Assembly (NCBI GenBank): GCA_016719565.1
Contig: JADJYU010000007.1
Location: forward strand, 473,988-537,987
Direction: 5' to 3'
Origin: Ignavibacteria bacterium
GTDB taxonomy: Bacteria > Bacteroidota > Ignavibacteria > Tepidaquicellales > Tepidaquicellaceae
DNA length: 64,000 nucleotides
Shown: one piece after another, positions 47,022 to 55,460 of the stretch
How positions within the stretch are numbered: position 1 is the first letter of the stretch
Layout of the letters: each line of letters opens with the position of its first letter
Notes under the pieces: model-generated
Database searches by the model: none
Seen by the model: only the letters and a program-made list of their open reading frames with translations
What the model was told of the DNA's origin: nothing
Translations under genes and position numbers: made by a program

Positions 47022-49991
47022 CAGAATCATTCTTCTGATTATAGTTTTGTCCGGAGTAGATAAATGAAGAATGTAAATTCCGCTTTGATGATTTGTACCT
47101 TCAAATGTATATTCATAAGTCCCTGCCTTGAGTTGATTTTGAACAAGTGTTTTCACCTTTCTTCCCAATACATCAAATATTCGTAATGTTATTAGTGATG
47201 TTCTTTTAACATCAAATTTTATGACTGTATTTGGATTAAAAGGATTTGGAAAGTTTTGATATAATCTGAATTCATCAGGAATAATATCAGTTGTTTCATT
47301 TAATCCAGATATGACAATATATCTACTAAGTTTATATGCTGTAATATCAGATAATGTACCACTCCCATAACTTGAACCAGTAAAAAAAACGTACTGGCTT
47401 CCATTTCCTGTTGGATATTTTGTAACAGAAATATCAACCGAATAATCATCTTTGTTAACATTGTTATTATAGCTGTAAACTGATCTTTGTATGCCGGAAG
47501 AGTCAAAAATAACTGTACAAATATCGAAATTCTGGTTAGTGTTTCTACTTAAGCCTGTAGCATATAAAAGACCGGATTCATCTCTATTAGCAGCTTTTAA
47601 AATGTCATCACCGTTTGCATTTCCGTTATAACTGCTCACCCATTTTGGTTCACCTGTGGAGTCATATTTTAATATTATGTAATCAAAATTCTGAGAAGAG
47701 TTTGAACTGCTGCCGAAAACATAAACATTTCCCAAATTATCAACGCAACATTCTGAAGATAAATCATCAACGTTTCCGGAACCATTGAATGTGTTGATCC
47801 ATAATTGTTTACCGGATGAATCATATTTGACCGTTACTATATCAAAGTTATTATTTGCATTTTTATTACAACCGGTTACGAAAATATTATTCTTATAATC
47901 TGAAGCAAGTGATACTTCCTTGTCATCAAAACCTCCGTTAAAAGAATTTTCCCAGATTTGATTACCTGCCGGATCCAGTTTAAGTGTTACTATGACATTA
48001 TCATTGTTAGAATTATATGAAGTGCCGGAAACGAGAACATTATTTTCGCTGTCAGATATTAGTGATTTAACTGCATTGTCTCCTTGACCCAAGCCGCTAT
48101 AATTTTTTCTCCATAATTCGTTTCCGTTATGATCATATTTTATTATCAGATAATTACTATTGGATGCCTGTTCATGTGAATATCCTGCAACATATAAAGA
48201 ATTTGAAACCGTATCGATTAAAACACTTGATGCAACATCGTCACTATTTGCAGCTCCGTTATAGCTTTTAATCCATTGAATGTCGCCATCCGAAGAATAT
48301 TTGATTGTAATAAAATCTTTTTTACTGTTTAGGCCACCATAACTTTCTCCAATTATATAAATATTCTCAGAGTTGTCAACACCAATATCATTGGGAATAT
48401 CAATACCGTTTCCTGATCCGTTAAAACTTCTTACCCACTGTCTTTGCAAATTGTAATTGTACTTTAAAATTTCAATATCTCTGTATGAAGAATCTCTATA
48501 AGTATTTCCTGCTACATAAACATTGGTTTTTGAAACAACTATCGCATTGCTTTCATCTGTGTAATTACCCATTGTGTGAGCCCAGACCGGCTGACCATCA
48601 TTTTTATATTTGAGTAATGTACTTTTGGATTGAGAAAATTCATTGGTACAATATCCTGAAATTATTATGCTCTCTTCAAATAAAATAATTTTACCGCCAA
48701 TATCTGAGCTATTTCCACTACCGTTAAATGTCCTTGTCCATAATAATCCTCCGTTCGAATTAAATTTTTGCAACAGAACATCATTTTGACTATTTGCACC
48801 TGACAAATAAAAATTTTGATCCGAATCACACATTACACTCGACATAGGTAAATTAAAAGAGAAGATAGTATTTCCGGATGAATCATACTTGATTGTACCC
48901 GTATTGCCGGTTACTAAAATATTTGAATTATTATCAACTGCAATATCTTCCGGGTAATCATCAGAAAATTGCCCTAAACTATAAGCACGTGTCCATAGCT
49001 GATTACCATTTGTATCCAGTTTGATTGTAGCATAGTCATAGTTATAAAGACCTGCGGAATATGCTCTCAATCCCAAGTAAATAGCTGACTTGCCGTCAGT
49101 CACTATGTTCGAATTGTTTGAGAAAGGAAGAATAAGAACACCTAAAATATTCTTTGTCCAAATTTGCTGACCCTGCTTATTGTATTTAAATACTGTATAT
49201 CTTAGAGTACCGGATATATTACTAAAACCAAGCAAGTAAATATTGTTGTTTGCATCAAATATGATCTTATTTTGCATATATTGATTTGAAGTAATTACGT
49301 TTAGTGGAATTCTCTGTACCCAAAGTAACTGACCGCCCGGCGAATATTTTAAAAGTAAATTTGCTATATATGGTATTGCATTATTATATGAGCCGGATAC
49401 ATAAATATTACCTTGCATGTCAACCAGGTTAGAATGAGATTGACAATTTCCATTATCTTCTCTGTAAGTTTTTGCCCACAATAGCTCCCCATTTTTATTA
49501 TACTTCAAGGTTAAAGTACTATCTTGTGAATCTCCGCGTATATAACCTGAAACGATCACATTACCCTGATTGTCACAGCTTAATCCGGCATACTTAGAAA
49601 ATTTACCTTCATTATATATTGCTTGCCATTGCTTATTACCGTTTTTATCTAACTTAATTGTAGAGATATGATGCCATCCTATATTGTCACTTATCATTCC
49701 AACAGTATAAATGAATCCGGAATCATCAATTATTGTATTTCTGATTTCATCAGCATGATTGGATGCAAATTGACTAACCCCATTAAAAATATTTATCCCA
49801 GACTGATTGAATTGAGCAATAGTCTGAGTGGGGAATTTCAGTAAAAGAAAAAAGAATATTACTATTGTTAATCCGAAAAATTCTTTTTGTAAATACTTTT
49901 TTAGTGAAAATGATTTTAATCTTTTTAATATAATTGAATAAATAGGTAAGTTTAGCTGAAGACCGGTATTCCTTATTATGTCCATTTCCAT
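47013..49991 (-). CDS. Secreted SBBP-repeat beta-propeller protein, type IX cargo
   Basis: 992 residues. A hydrophobic export segment (about 40-57) comes after a rather long basic start. From about 70 to 890 there are about fifteen repeats of the kind YDSSGxxxWxxxYNGxGNxxD ... VDxxGNxYVxG, the beta-propeller SBBP pattern. Residues 900-992 are a type IX sorting domain (PDEFRLYQNFPNPFNPNTVI ... IIRRMILLK). The role is unknown; such proteins are surface or matrix components. AT-rich and with different codon use from the flanking housekeeping genes, as is usual for such cargo. Confidence 0.88.
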   Translation of the reverse strand: MEMDIIRNTGLQLNLPIYSIILKRLKSFSLKKYLQKEFFGLTIVIFFFLLLKFPTQTIAQFNQSGINIFNGVSQFASNHADEIRNTIIDDSGFIYTVGMISDNIGWHHISTIKLDKNGNKQWQAIYNEGKFSKYAGLSCDNQGNVIVSGYIRGDSQDSTLTLKYNKNGELLWAKTYREDNGNCQSHSNLVDMQGNIYVSGSYNNAIPYIANLLLKYSPGGQLLWVQRIPLNVITSNQYMQNKIIFDANNNIYLLGFSNISGTLRYTVFKYNKQGQQIWTKNILGVLILPFSNNSNIVTDGKSAIYLGLRAYSAGLYNYDYATIKLDTNGNQLWTRAYSLGQFSDDYPEDIAVDNNSNILVTGNTGTIKYDSSGNTIFSFNLPMSSVMCDSDQNFYLSGANSQNDVLLQKFNSNGGLLWTRTFNGSGNSSDIGGKIILFEESIIISGYCTNEFSQSKSTLLKYKNDGQPVWAHTMGNYTDESNAIVVSKTNVYVAGNTYRDSSYRDIEILKYNYNLQRQWVRSFNGSGNGIDIPNDIGVDNSENIYIIGESYGGLNSKKDFITIKYSSDGDIQWIKSYNGAANSDDVASSVLIDTVSNSLYVAGYSHEQASNSNYLIIKYDHNGNELWRKNYSGLGQGDNAVKSLISDSENNVLVSGTSYNSNNDNVIVTLKLDPAGNQIWENSFNGGFDDKEVSLASDYKNNIFVTGCNKNANNNFDIVTVKYDSSGKQLWINTFNGSGNVDDLSSECCVDNLGNVYVFGSSSNSSQNFDYIILKYDSTGEPKWVSSYNGNANGDDILKAANRDESGLLYATGLSRNTNQNFDICTVIFDSSGIQRSVYSYNNNVNKDDYSVDISVTKYPTGNGSQYVFFTGSSYGSGTLSDITAYKLSRYIVISGLNETTDIIPDEFRLYQNFPNPFNPNTVIKFDVKRTSLITLRIFDVLGRKVKTLVQNQLKAGTYEYTFEGTNHQSGIYILHLSTPDKTIIRRMILLK

Positions 49992-50052
49992 TTTTTTATA
50001 AATTAATTAAAAATTTTTTTAAATACAACTATAAGGAATGATCTCACAATAT

Positions 50053-50554
50053 CGTGTGATAATTCAAAAAAAATGTCAGTAAAATAACTCAATAGAAATG
50101 TCAGTAAAATATTAAATTAGAAGTGATCTCAAGAAAGGAGTCCTTCAAATGAATGGAGTACTGACAATGAGCCAAAGAGAATTAGAAAGGCTAAATGTAA
50201 TTAATCAATTGTTAAGAATGAAATCACAGTAACCGAAACCAAAACAAGATGTGATCTTACATAGACATCTAAGCATAGAGATGTATATATATTTCAAGGG
50301 GCAGAAAATAAGATACGAAGTGTTAACAGGGAAAAAAGCAAAGCAACCGTACAAGTATAGAAAATTACCAAATAATCACCCGTGGCGAAAATTGAACAAT
50401 CAAATTCCCGGTAGTGCAAAATTTTTAAATCTTTCAACGTAACTTCAGTCGGGCTACGCCCTCCTTTCGTTACGTTGAAGTAATACATTAATTAAAATAA
50501 AAAACATGACATTTCTATCGAGTCGAAACTACTGACATTTCTAATGAGTTTTCA
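50053..50554 (+). mobile_element. Deletion derivative of an ISNCY/IS1202-like insertion sequence
   Basis: A 502-base segment lies between two exact copies of a 16-base direct repeat, AATGATCTCACAATAT (50037-50052 and 50555-50570). Its ends are inverted repeats of about 45 bases that each hold two ATGTCAGTA/AAATGTCA words (50057-50110; 50500-50554). Inside are the two ends of a transposase gene with the middle missing. The long duplication and subterminal repeats fit the IS1202/ISNCY group. It cannot move by itself. Confidence 0.7.
50149..50442 (+). pseudogene. Internally deleted ISNCY transposase
   Basis: The 5' part (from ATG 50149) reads MNGVLTMSQRELERLNVIN and then, after a missing A near 50212, LLRNEITVTET, like the helix-turn-helix start of ISNCY/IS1202 transposases. 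The 3' part (about 50234-50442) reads LSIEMYIYFKGQKIRYEVL and ends with NNHPWRKLN, like the C-terminal beta domain and HPWR end. The whole DDE catalytic core is absent. A good ribosome site (AAAGGAG) still precedes the ATG. Family call is from memory of the motifs. Confidence 0.6.
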
Positions 50555-50653
50555 AATGATCTCACAATATTGTAAATGGACTTTCCCTGTTGTATCATCA
50601 ATGCATAAATACATACAGCATTCAGCGCCCCGCTTTATAAAAAAATTACTATT

Positions 50654-50729
50654 TACCTCTAAGTCACGAAAACACTAAGGAAAATGTTTTTAAAAATATA
50701 ATACTTTGTGCCTTTGGGTTTTTGCGGTA
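50654..50729. repeat. Hairpin-forming intergenic repeat
   Basis: TACCTCTAAGTCACGAAAAC ... ACTAAGG on the left is an imperfect complement of CCTTTGGGTTTTTGCGGTA on the right, forming a long broken hairpin of 76 bases. Its right arm (CTTTGTGCCTTTGGG) belongs to a kind of repeat I have seen in many Bacteroidota-related genomes (TTTGTGCCTTTGTGG type). Bases 50571-50779 hold nothing else. Confidence 0.5.
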
Positions 50730-50779
50730 AATTTATATTTAAGCAAGAGAATCATATATGATAATTGAAGATCAGAACA

Positions 50780-51220
50780 CTAATTCTTTTTTTTATTTTC
50801 TTCAACCCTTCTGTCCATTTCTTCAGGAGAGACATCTTCGACATGAGTACCGAACCACCAGTTATATCCGAATGAATCCCTGACTCCCGCTGTTCTGTCT
50901 CCATAGAACTGATCAGCCGGTTCCATAAGAGATACTGCGCCGGCATCTACGGCTTTCTTATAAGCTGCGTCGGTATCGGTCACATAGAGATAAAAATTTC
51001 CGTTCGTAGCGGGATTTTTTTCACCGGCTTCAGAGATCATCATCATCGAATCACCGATCTTAATTTCAGCGTGCATTACATTCCCGTCTTCAGTATGAGA
51101 AGTATAGATCTCCTCAGCCCCGAGAGCTTTAATTACAAAATCCATAAATCCGCGGGCATCTTTTACGGATAAATACGGAGTTATAGTGTGATACCCTTCC
51201 GGTACTGGTTTTACTGCCAT
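50780..51220 (-). CDS. VOC family (PhnB/glyoxalase-like) protein
   Basis: 146 residues, two beta-alpha-beta-beta-beta modules of the vicinal-oxygen-chelate fold. Features: GYHTITPYLSVKDARGFMDF (9-28), FVIKALGAEEIYTS, HAEIKIGDSMMMISE and RDSFGYNWWFGTHVEDV. Similar PhnB-like proteins are common and mostly uncharacterised. The N-terminal His and the Glu of ADQFYGDRTAGVRD-type loops may bind metal. It is transcribed away from the 21-bp array. Confidence 0.85.
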   Translation of the reverse strand: MAVKPVPEGYHTITPYLSVKDARGFMDFVIKALGAEEIYTSHTEDGNVMHAEIKIGDSMMMISEAGEKNPATNGNFYLYVTDTDAAYKKAVDAGAVSLMEPADQFYGDRTAGVRDSFGYNWWFGTHVEDVSPEEMDRRVEENKKKN

Positions 51221-51393
51221 GATATAATTAAATTTTGTTTCAAAAAATTATTCCAACTTAAATATTTTAATTTTAAATTCAAACTAAATAATAATAAAGC
51301 ATGTAAATTATTCCGCATACTTCTTTCATCCGGGTCTTACTGCAATCGTTAAAAGCACTGTAGCGCATAATTAATGAAATGCAGCAGCAGCCG

Positions 51394-52142
51394 GAAGAGT
51401 TTTATCATAATTATGAAGACATCTATCTTTCGGGTGAAGACTAATAACTTTAAAATGAAGTGTAATTACTTTAAAATGAAGACTAAAAAAATATAAGCGA
51501 AGACTGACATCTCTAAAACGAAGACCTGGAACTTTCCGGGAAAGCCTTATAACACTTAAGCGAAGCCAAATAATATTCAAGAATAGCCACATAAAACTTA
51601 CCAAGAAAAGCCACATAAAACTCAAATAAAGCCTCAAAAAATTCATGCCAAGCCACATAACACTCAGGCGAAGCCTCATAACATTCAGGAACAGCTACAT
51701 AAAACTCAGGTAAAGCCTTAAAACATTTATGAGAAGCCACAGAACATCAATTGGAAGCCACGTAACCTCCGGGCGAAGCCATCTGACATCCATCCGAAGC
51801 CACCTAACCACCGGGAGAAGTAGAATAACAGTGTGCGGAAGACAAATAGCAGTGTGCGGAAGACATATAACAGTGTGCGGAAAACAAATAGCAGTGTGCG
51901 GAAAACGGAAAAAATAACAGTGTGCGGGAGAGACAGAACAGTGTGCGGGAGAGACAGAACAGTGTGCGGGAGAGACAGAACAGTGTGCGGGAGAGACAGA
52001 ACAGTGAGCGGGAGAGACAGAACAGTGTGCCGGAGAGACAGAACAGTTTGTCTAAAACATGAAGCAGTGTACGGAAGAGAAAGAGCAGTGTGCCGAAGAG
52101 AAAGAGCAGTGTGCCGAAGAGAAAGAGCAGTGTGCCGAAGAC
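51394..52142. repeat. 21-base tandem repeat array (about 35 units)
   Basis: The stretch divides into consecutive 21-base units starting GAAG, for example GAAGCCACATAACACTCAGG (51649-51669 family), GAAGACAAATAGCAGTGTGC (51838-51858) and GGAGAGACAGAACAGTGTGC (51927-51989, three identical copies). Units 1-20 are diverged and AT-rich, units 21-35 are near-identical, so the right end is the young end. Two units break the period: one of 24 bases (51583-51606) and one of 26 (51901-51926). Several frames stay open only because 21 is a multiple of three. It fills the gap between divergent genes. Confidence 0.9.
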
Positions 52143-52145
52143 GTA

Positions 52146-52483
52146 TGTAAGTGTATTAATGCCGTGTGTTTTTAAGCTGAAAACAAAAAAACTGCAAATA
52201 TAAACTGTTTTGCAGTAATTTTGAAAGAAAAGGAATAAGAGAATAGTAAAGTTTGATAATTCAGGAAGAACAAAAATTTAATTAATTCTTAAAAGAGCCG
52301 GTAGGAGAAAAATATTTTACCGGCATAAAAAAAAGTGCATGTATGATTCATCATTTGGACATCAACGGAAAAAGTTGCCGTAAGTGTATTTAAATTCATT
52401 GCTTTTACAAAGCAAAAAAATTAATTTTATCGTTTCACAAAAATTCTTTTCTAAATCATAAAGTGTAAGGAGCTTTTTAATTA
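52146..52483. other. Gene-free stretch before the foldase gene
   Basis: 338 bases, AT-rich. The only structure I see is GCCGGTA (52297-52303) complementary to TACCGGC (52318-52324). It lacks a T-run on the plus strand and has only TCTTTT on the minus side, so it is at best a weak terminator. The foldase promoter must lie here but none is clear. Confidence 0.4.
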
Positions 52484-54623
52484 ATGACTAAACCACCAAA
52501 GTGCAGAATACGGGTATTATGAACAAGATGCGGGACAAGATGCCGTTGATAATTATTATACTTATCATAGCATTTCTTGCAACCATTGTTTTTGAATGGG
52601 GAATGAATTATATGGGGATCGGAGGTCAGACAGAAGCATTTGGAAAGATCAATGACAGTGAGATTTCATATCAGGATTTTGAAAGGATAGTACAGCAGCA
52701 GATAGAACAGCAGAGACAGCAGAATCCGGATGCTGAGATCACTGATGCGAATATGTCGCAGATCAGGGAACAGGTCTGGAACAGTCTCGTGAATCAGACT
52801 ATAACAAGGCAGGCAATTGAAAAATACGGAATTACAGTATCAGACAGGGAAATTCTCGACTGGATCTATAACAGGCCTGAGACTCTGCCTGATCAGATAA
52901 AAAGAAATTTCATGGATTCGACCGGCGTATTTAACGCTTCATTTTATCAGCAGGCGCTCGGTATGAAAACACCTGAAGCCACGCAGTTCTGGAGTCAGGT
53001 AGAAAATTATGTAAGGGAAACACTGCTATCCGAAAAGCTTCAGGCGGTTATTTCCGAAGGAGCGGTGGTTACTGAAGGCGATGTTTTACAAAATACAGAG
53101 ATGATAATATTTTCGCAAACATAGATTACATGCTGCTTGATTATAATACAGTAAATGACTCAGCGCAGTTTGAAGTTACAGATGAAGAAATGAAAAAATA
53201 TTATGAAGAAAATAAGTATGACTTCGTTCAGAATGAAACAGTCAGATTAAAATATCTGAACTTTCCGGACGCAGCTACAGCCGAAGATTCAGCTAATGTA
53301 AAAAAAGAACTTGAGAGATTTAAGAAGGAACTTGGAACATTAACTGTCGAGGACTCTTCACTCATAAAATTTGTAAATGAAAATTCGTCAACACCTTTTA
53401 ACGGTGAATTTCAAAAGACCAATGCTTTCGGACCGGCTGCAACTGACTTTTTATTTACAGCAAAACCCGGTGATATTTCAGATGTATTATTTACTGATGA
53501 CGGATATCAGGTAATCAGGGTAATTGATGCAAAAGAAACGGAAGAGCTGTTTACCAAAGCTACACATATACTTGTAAATACTGAGAATGATTCTGCCGCG
53601 GCATATCAGAAAGCTGTGGATCTGTATAACAGAGTCAAAAACGGTGAAGACATCAGTCAGCTAGCTTTTGAATTTTCCGATGACCCTTCAGCGAAACAAA
53701 ATAAAGGAGATCTCGGATGGTTTGGAAAAGGAGCGATGGTAGCAGAATTTGAAACCGCAGTTAACAGTACTGAAGTTGGGGGTGTAGCAGGACCTGTATA
53801 TACAAAATTCGGATATCATATTATAAAAGTCTTTGGTAAAGAAAAGAAAGAGTTTAAAGTGGCGCAGCTTACCAAACCGGTAACGCCAAGCTCCAGAAGT
53901 AAATCAATTAACAAGAAAAAAGCCGATGACTTTTATGCAGAGCTTGAAAAAGGTCAGAACATAGACTCACTTGCAAAGAGGCTGAATGTTCCGATTGCAG
54001 AGTCACAGGATATTACAAGAGACGGACAGATACCATTAAGCTCAAGCAATAAGAAAGTTATGAATTTCAGTTTTGACGGAAAAGTTAATGATTACACTGA
54101 GCCGGTAAAAATACTTACAGGATATGCAATTTATAAGATCACAGATAAAAAGCCGGAAGGATTCAAAAATTTTGATTCAGTCAAAGTAGCTCAGATAAAA
54201 CCTAAAGTTATCATTGAGAAAAAAGCGCAGGTGCTTTCAGCAATTGCAAAAGACATTCAGAGTAAAATAGCAGGCGGCGATCTGATGGCTTTAAAAGAGC
54301 AGTATCCGCAGTATATATTCGGACATTCAGACAGCGTCAGTGTTTCAAAGCCGGAAGGTACGATAGGACTTGATCATGCAGTTTACAACTCTGTATTCAA
54401 AATGAATCCCGGAGAAGTCTCTCAGCCGCTTAAAGGCGCGAAGGGAATTCTCCTTGTAAAATTAAATTCCGTAATAGAATTCAATGAACAGGATTATGCA
54501 TTAAAAGCGCCGGAGATCAGAAATACGCTGATGGGAACAAAGAAGCAGCAGATCGTTACTGACTGGCTTACAAAGATGCAGAATGAAGCGAAGATTGTTG
54601 ACAACCGTGATAAATATTTTTAA
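52484..54623 (+). CDS. PpiD/SurA-like periplasmic foldase (frameshifts)
   Basis: One gene of about 713 codons with one certain and one probable missing A. The certain one is at CAAAATAC near 53089; five A give LQKYRDDNIFANIDYMLL and join the two frames. The other, in CCAAAGTG near 52499, would link the ATG at 52484, which has AAGGAG 10 bases upstream, with the reading that otherwise starts at GTG 52501. Domains: a membrane anchor (about 18-35), a SurA-like helical N domain (45-200), a PPIC rotamase (THILVNTENDSAAAYQKAV ... GDLGWFGKGAMVAEFE ... FGYHIIKV), and a second rotamase-like C part. PpiD-type proteins help outer-membrane and secreted proteins fold. Confidence 0.88.
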
Positions 54624-54675
54624 CAGATTTGGTCAGAAAAAAATGAATTAAAATTTAATCATAAAAATGTTATCT

Positions 54676-54708
54676 AAACCCACTATTAATTAATTGGTGG
54701 GTTTTTTT
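54676..54708 (+). terminator. Rho-independent terminator overlapping the next gene's leader
   Basis: AAACCCAC (54676-54683) / GTGGGTTT (54697-54704), 13-base loop, then T to 54708. It ends the foldase transcript. The T-run directly abuts the ATG at 54709, and the right arm carries GGTGGG, the only ribosome-site-like sequence for that gene, so it may also control that start. Confidence 0.8.
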
Positions 54709-55443
54709 ATGAAGTTATTTCTGATATTATTTCCCATGTTTGTTTTTTTAATTCCCGGAATATCGAATTCTCAAAATAAAACAGAAATAACCCTCGGCAG
54801 CGGATTCAGTTTTAGAACCTCTGTCAATTATGTGTCATCAGCTACAATTCAGGTAGATCCTTTTTCTCAAAGTCTCTTTGAGAGAAATGAATATGAAGAA
54901 ATATCAGGCGGTTACGGTTACGGCATACTGCTTAGAAAAAGATTATTCAGGGATGAATTATCTTTCGGAATATCAGCCGAGTATGTCTCTATCCTGGATG
55001 AAGAGTTAACGGAAACTTTTATCTCAGATTCCGTAACGATAAAAGCCAGAGTCAGGGAAGAGCTTACAATGATACCGATAGAACTGATGGGATATTTTAA
55101 TATTCCGGATTTTACAGAGGATCTTAAAATTTATTTCGGCGGGGGAGTCGGAGTGTATTTCGGTGACAGGAAAAGAACTGTTCTGAATATACAGTCGAAG
55201 ACAGTTTCCAAAGAACCCGGATTCAGTTTTGTAGTTACAAGCGTAATGGAATATTATTTCAGCAGGAACATATCAGGAGTTTTTGAAGTTAGGTTCCGGC
55301 AAGGCGAGTATAAAGTCAGGAGTGAGTTTCCGGTACAGGGATTTTCAATAAACGGAATTTCCTATGAGCTCAAGCAGAATCTGAATTCCAAAATATTTGT
55401 TGACGGTCTTAATCTCAGTCTTGGTGTAGCTTATAATTTTTAA
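54709..55443 (+). CDS. Outer-membrane beta-barrel-like protein
   Basis: 244 residues from the ATG at 54709 (a TTG five codons upstream lies within the terminator and is less likely). Signal peptide (about 1-21, MKLFLILFPMFVFLIPGISN). The rest alternates short hydrophobic strands and turns and ends in an aromatic residue (SLGVAYNF), typical of a small outer-membrane beta-barrel (OmpW/OprF-like class). Substrate and role unknown. The subtilase gene follows after 17 bases, suggesting a shared transcript. Confidence 0.7.
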   Translation: MKLFLILFPMFVFLIPGISNSQNKTEITLGSGFSFRTSVNYVSSATIQVDPFSQSLFERNEYEEISGGYGYGILLRKRLFRDELSFGISAEYVSILDEELTETFISDSVTIKARVREELTMIPIELMGYFNIPDFTEDLKIYFGGGVGVYFGDRKRTVLNIQSKTVSKEPGFSFVVTSVMEYYFSRNISGVFEVRFRQGEYKVRSEFPVQGFSINGISYELKQNLNSKIFVDGLNLSLGVAYNF

Positions 55444-55460
55444 AAAATATTCTTACTTTT

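Noticed and set aside
46786..47067. Leu- and Gln-rich open frame from TTG
   Set aside because: Composition is unlike a real protein and it overlaps the antisense 3' end of the beta-propeller gene.
51394..52142. CRISPR array
   Set aside because: Units are contiguous and similar throughout, with no separation into constant repeats and unique spacers; no cas genes nearby.
51371..52150. Heptapeptide-repeat proteins in several frames of the 21-base array
   Set aside because: Open frames follow from a unit length divisible by three; a 26-base unit breaks the frame, and no start or signal is shared.
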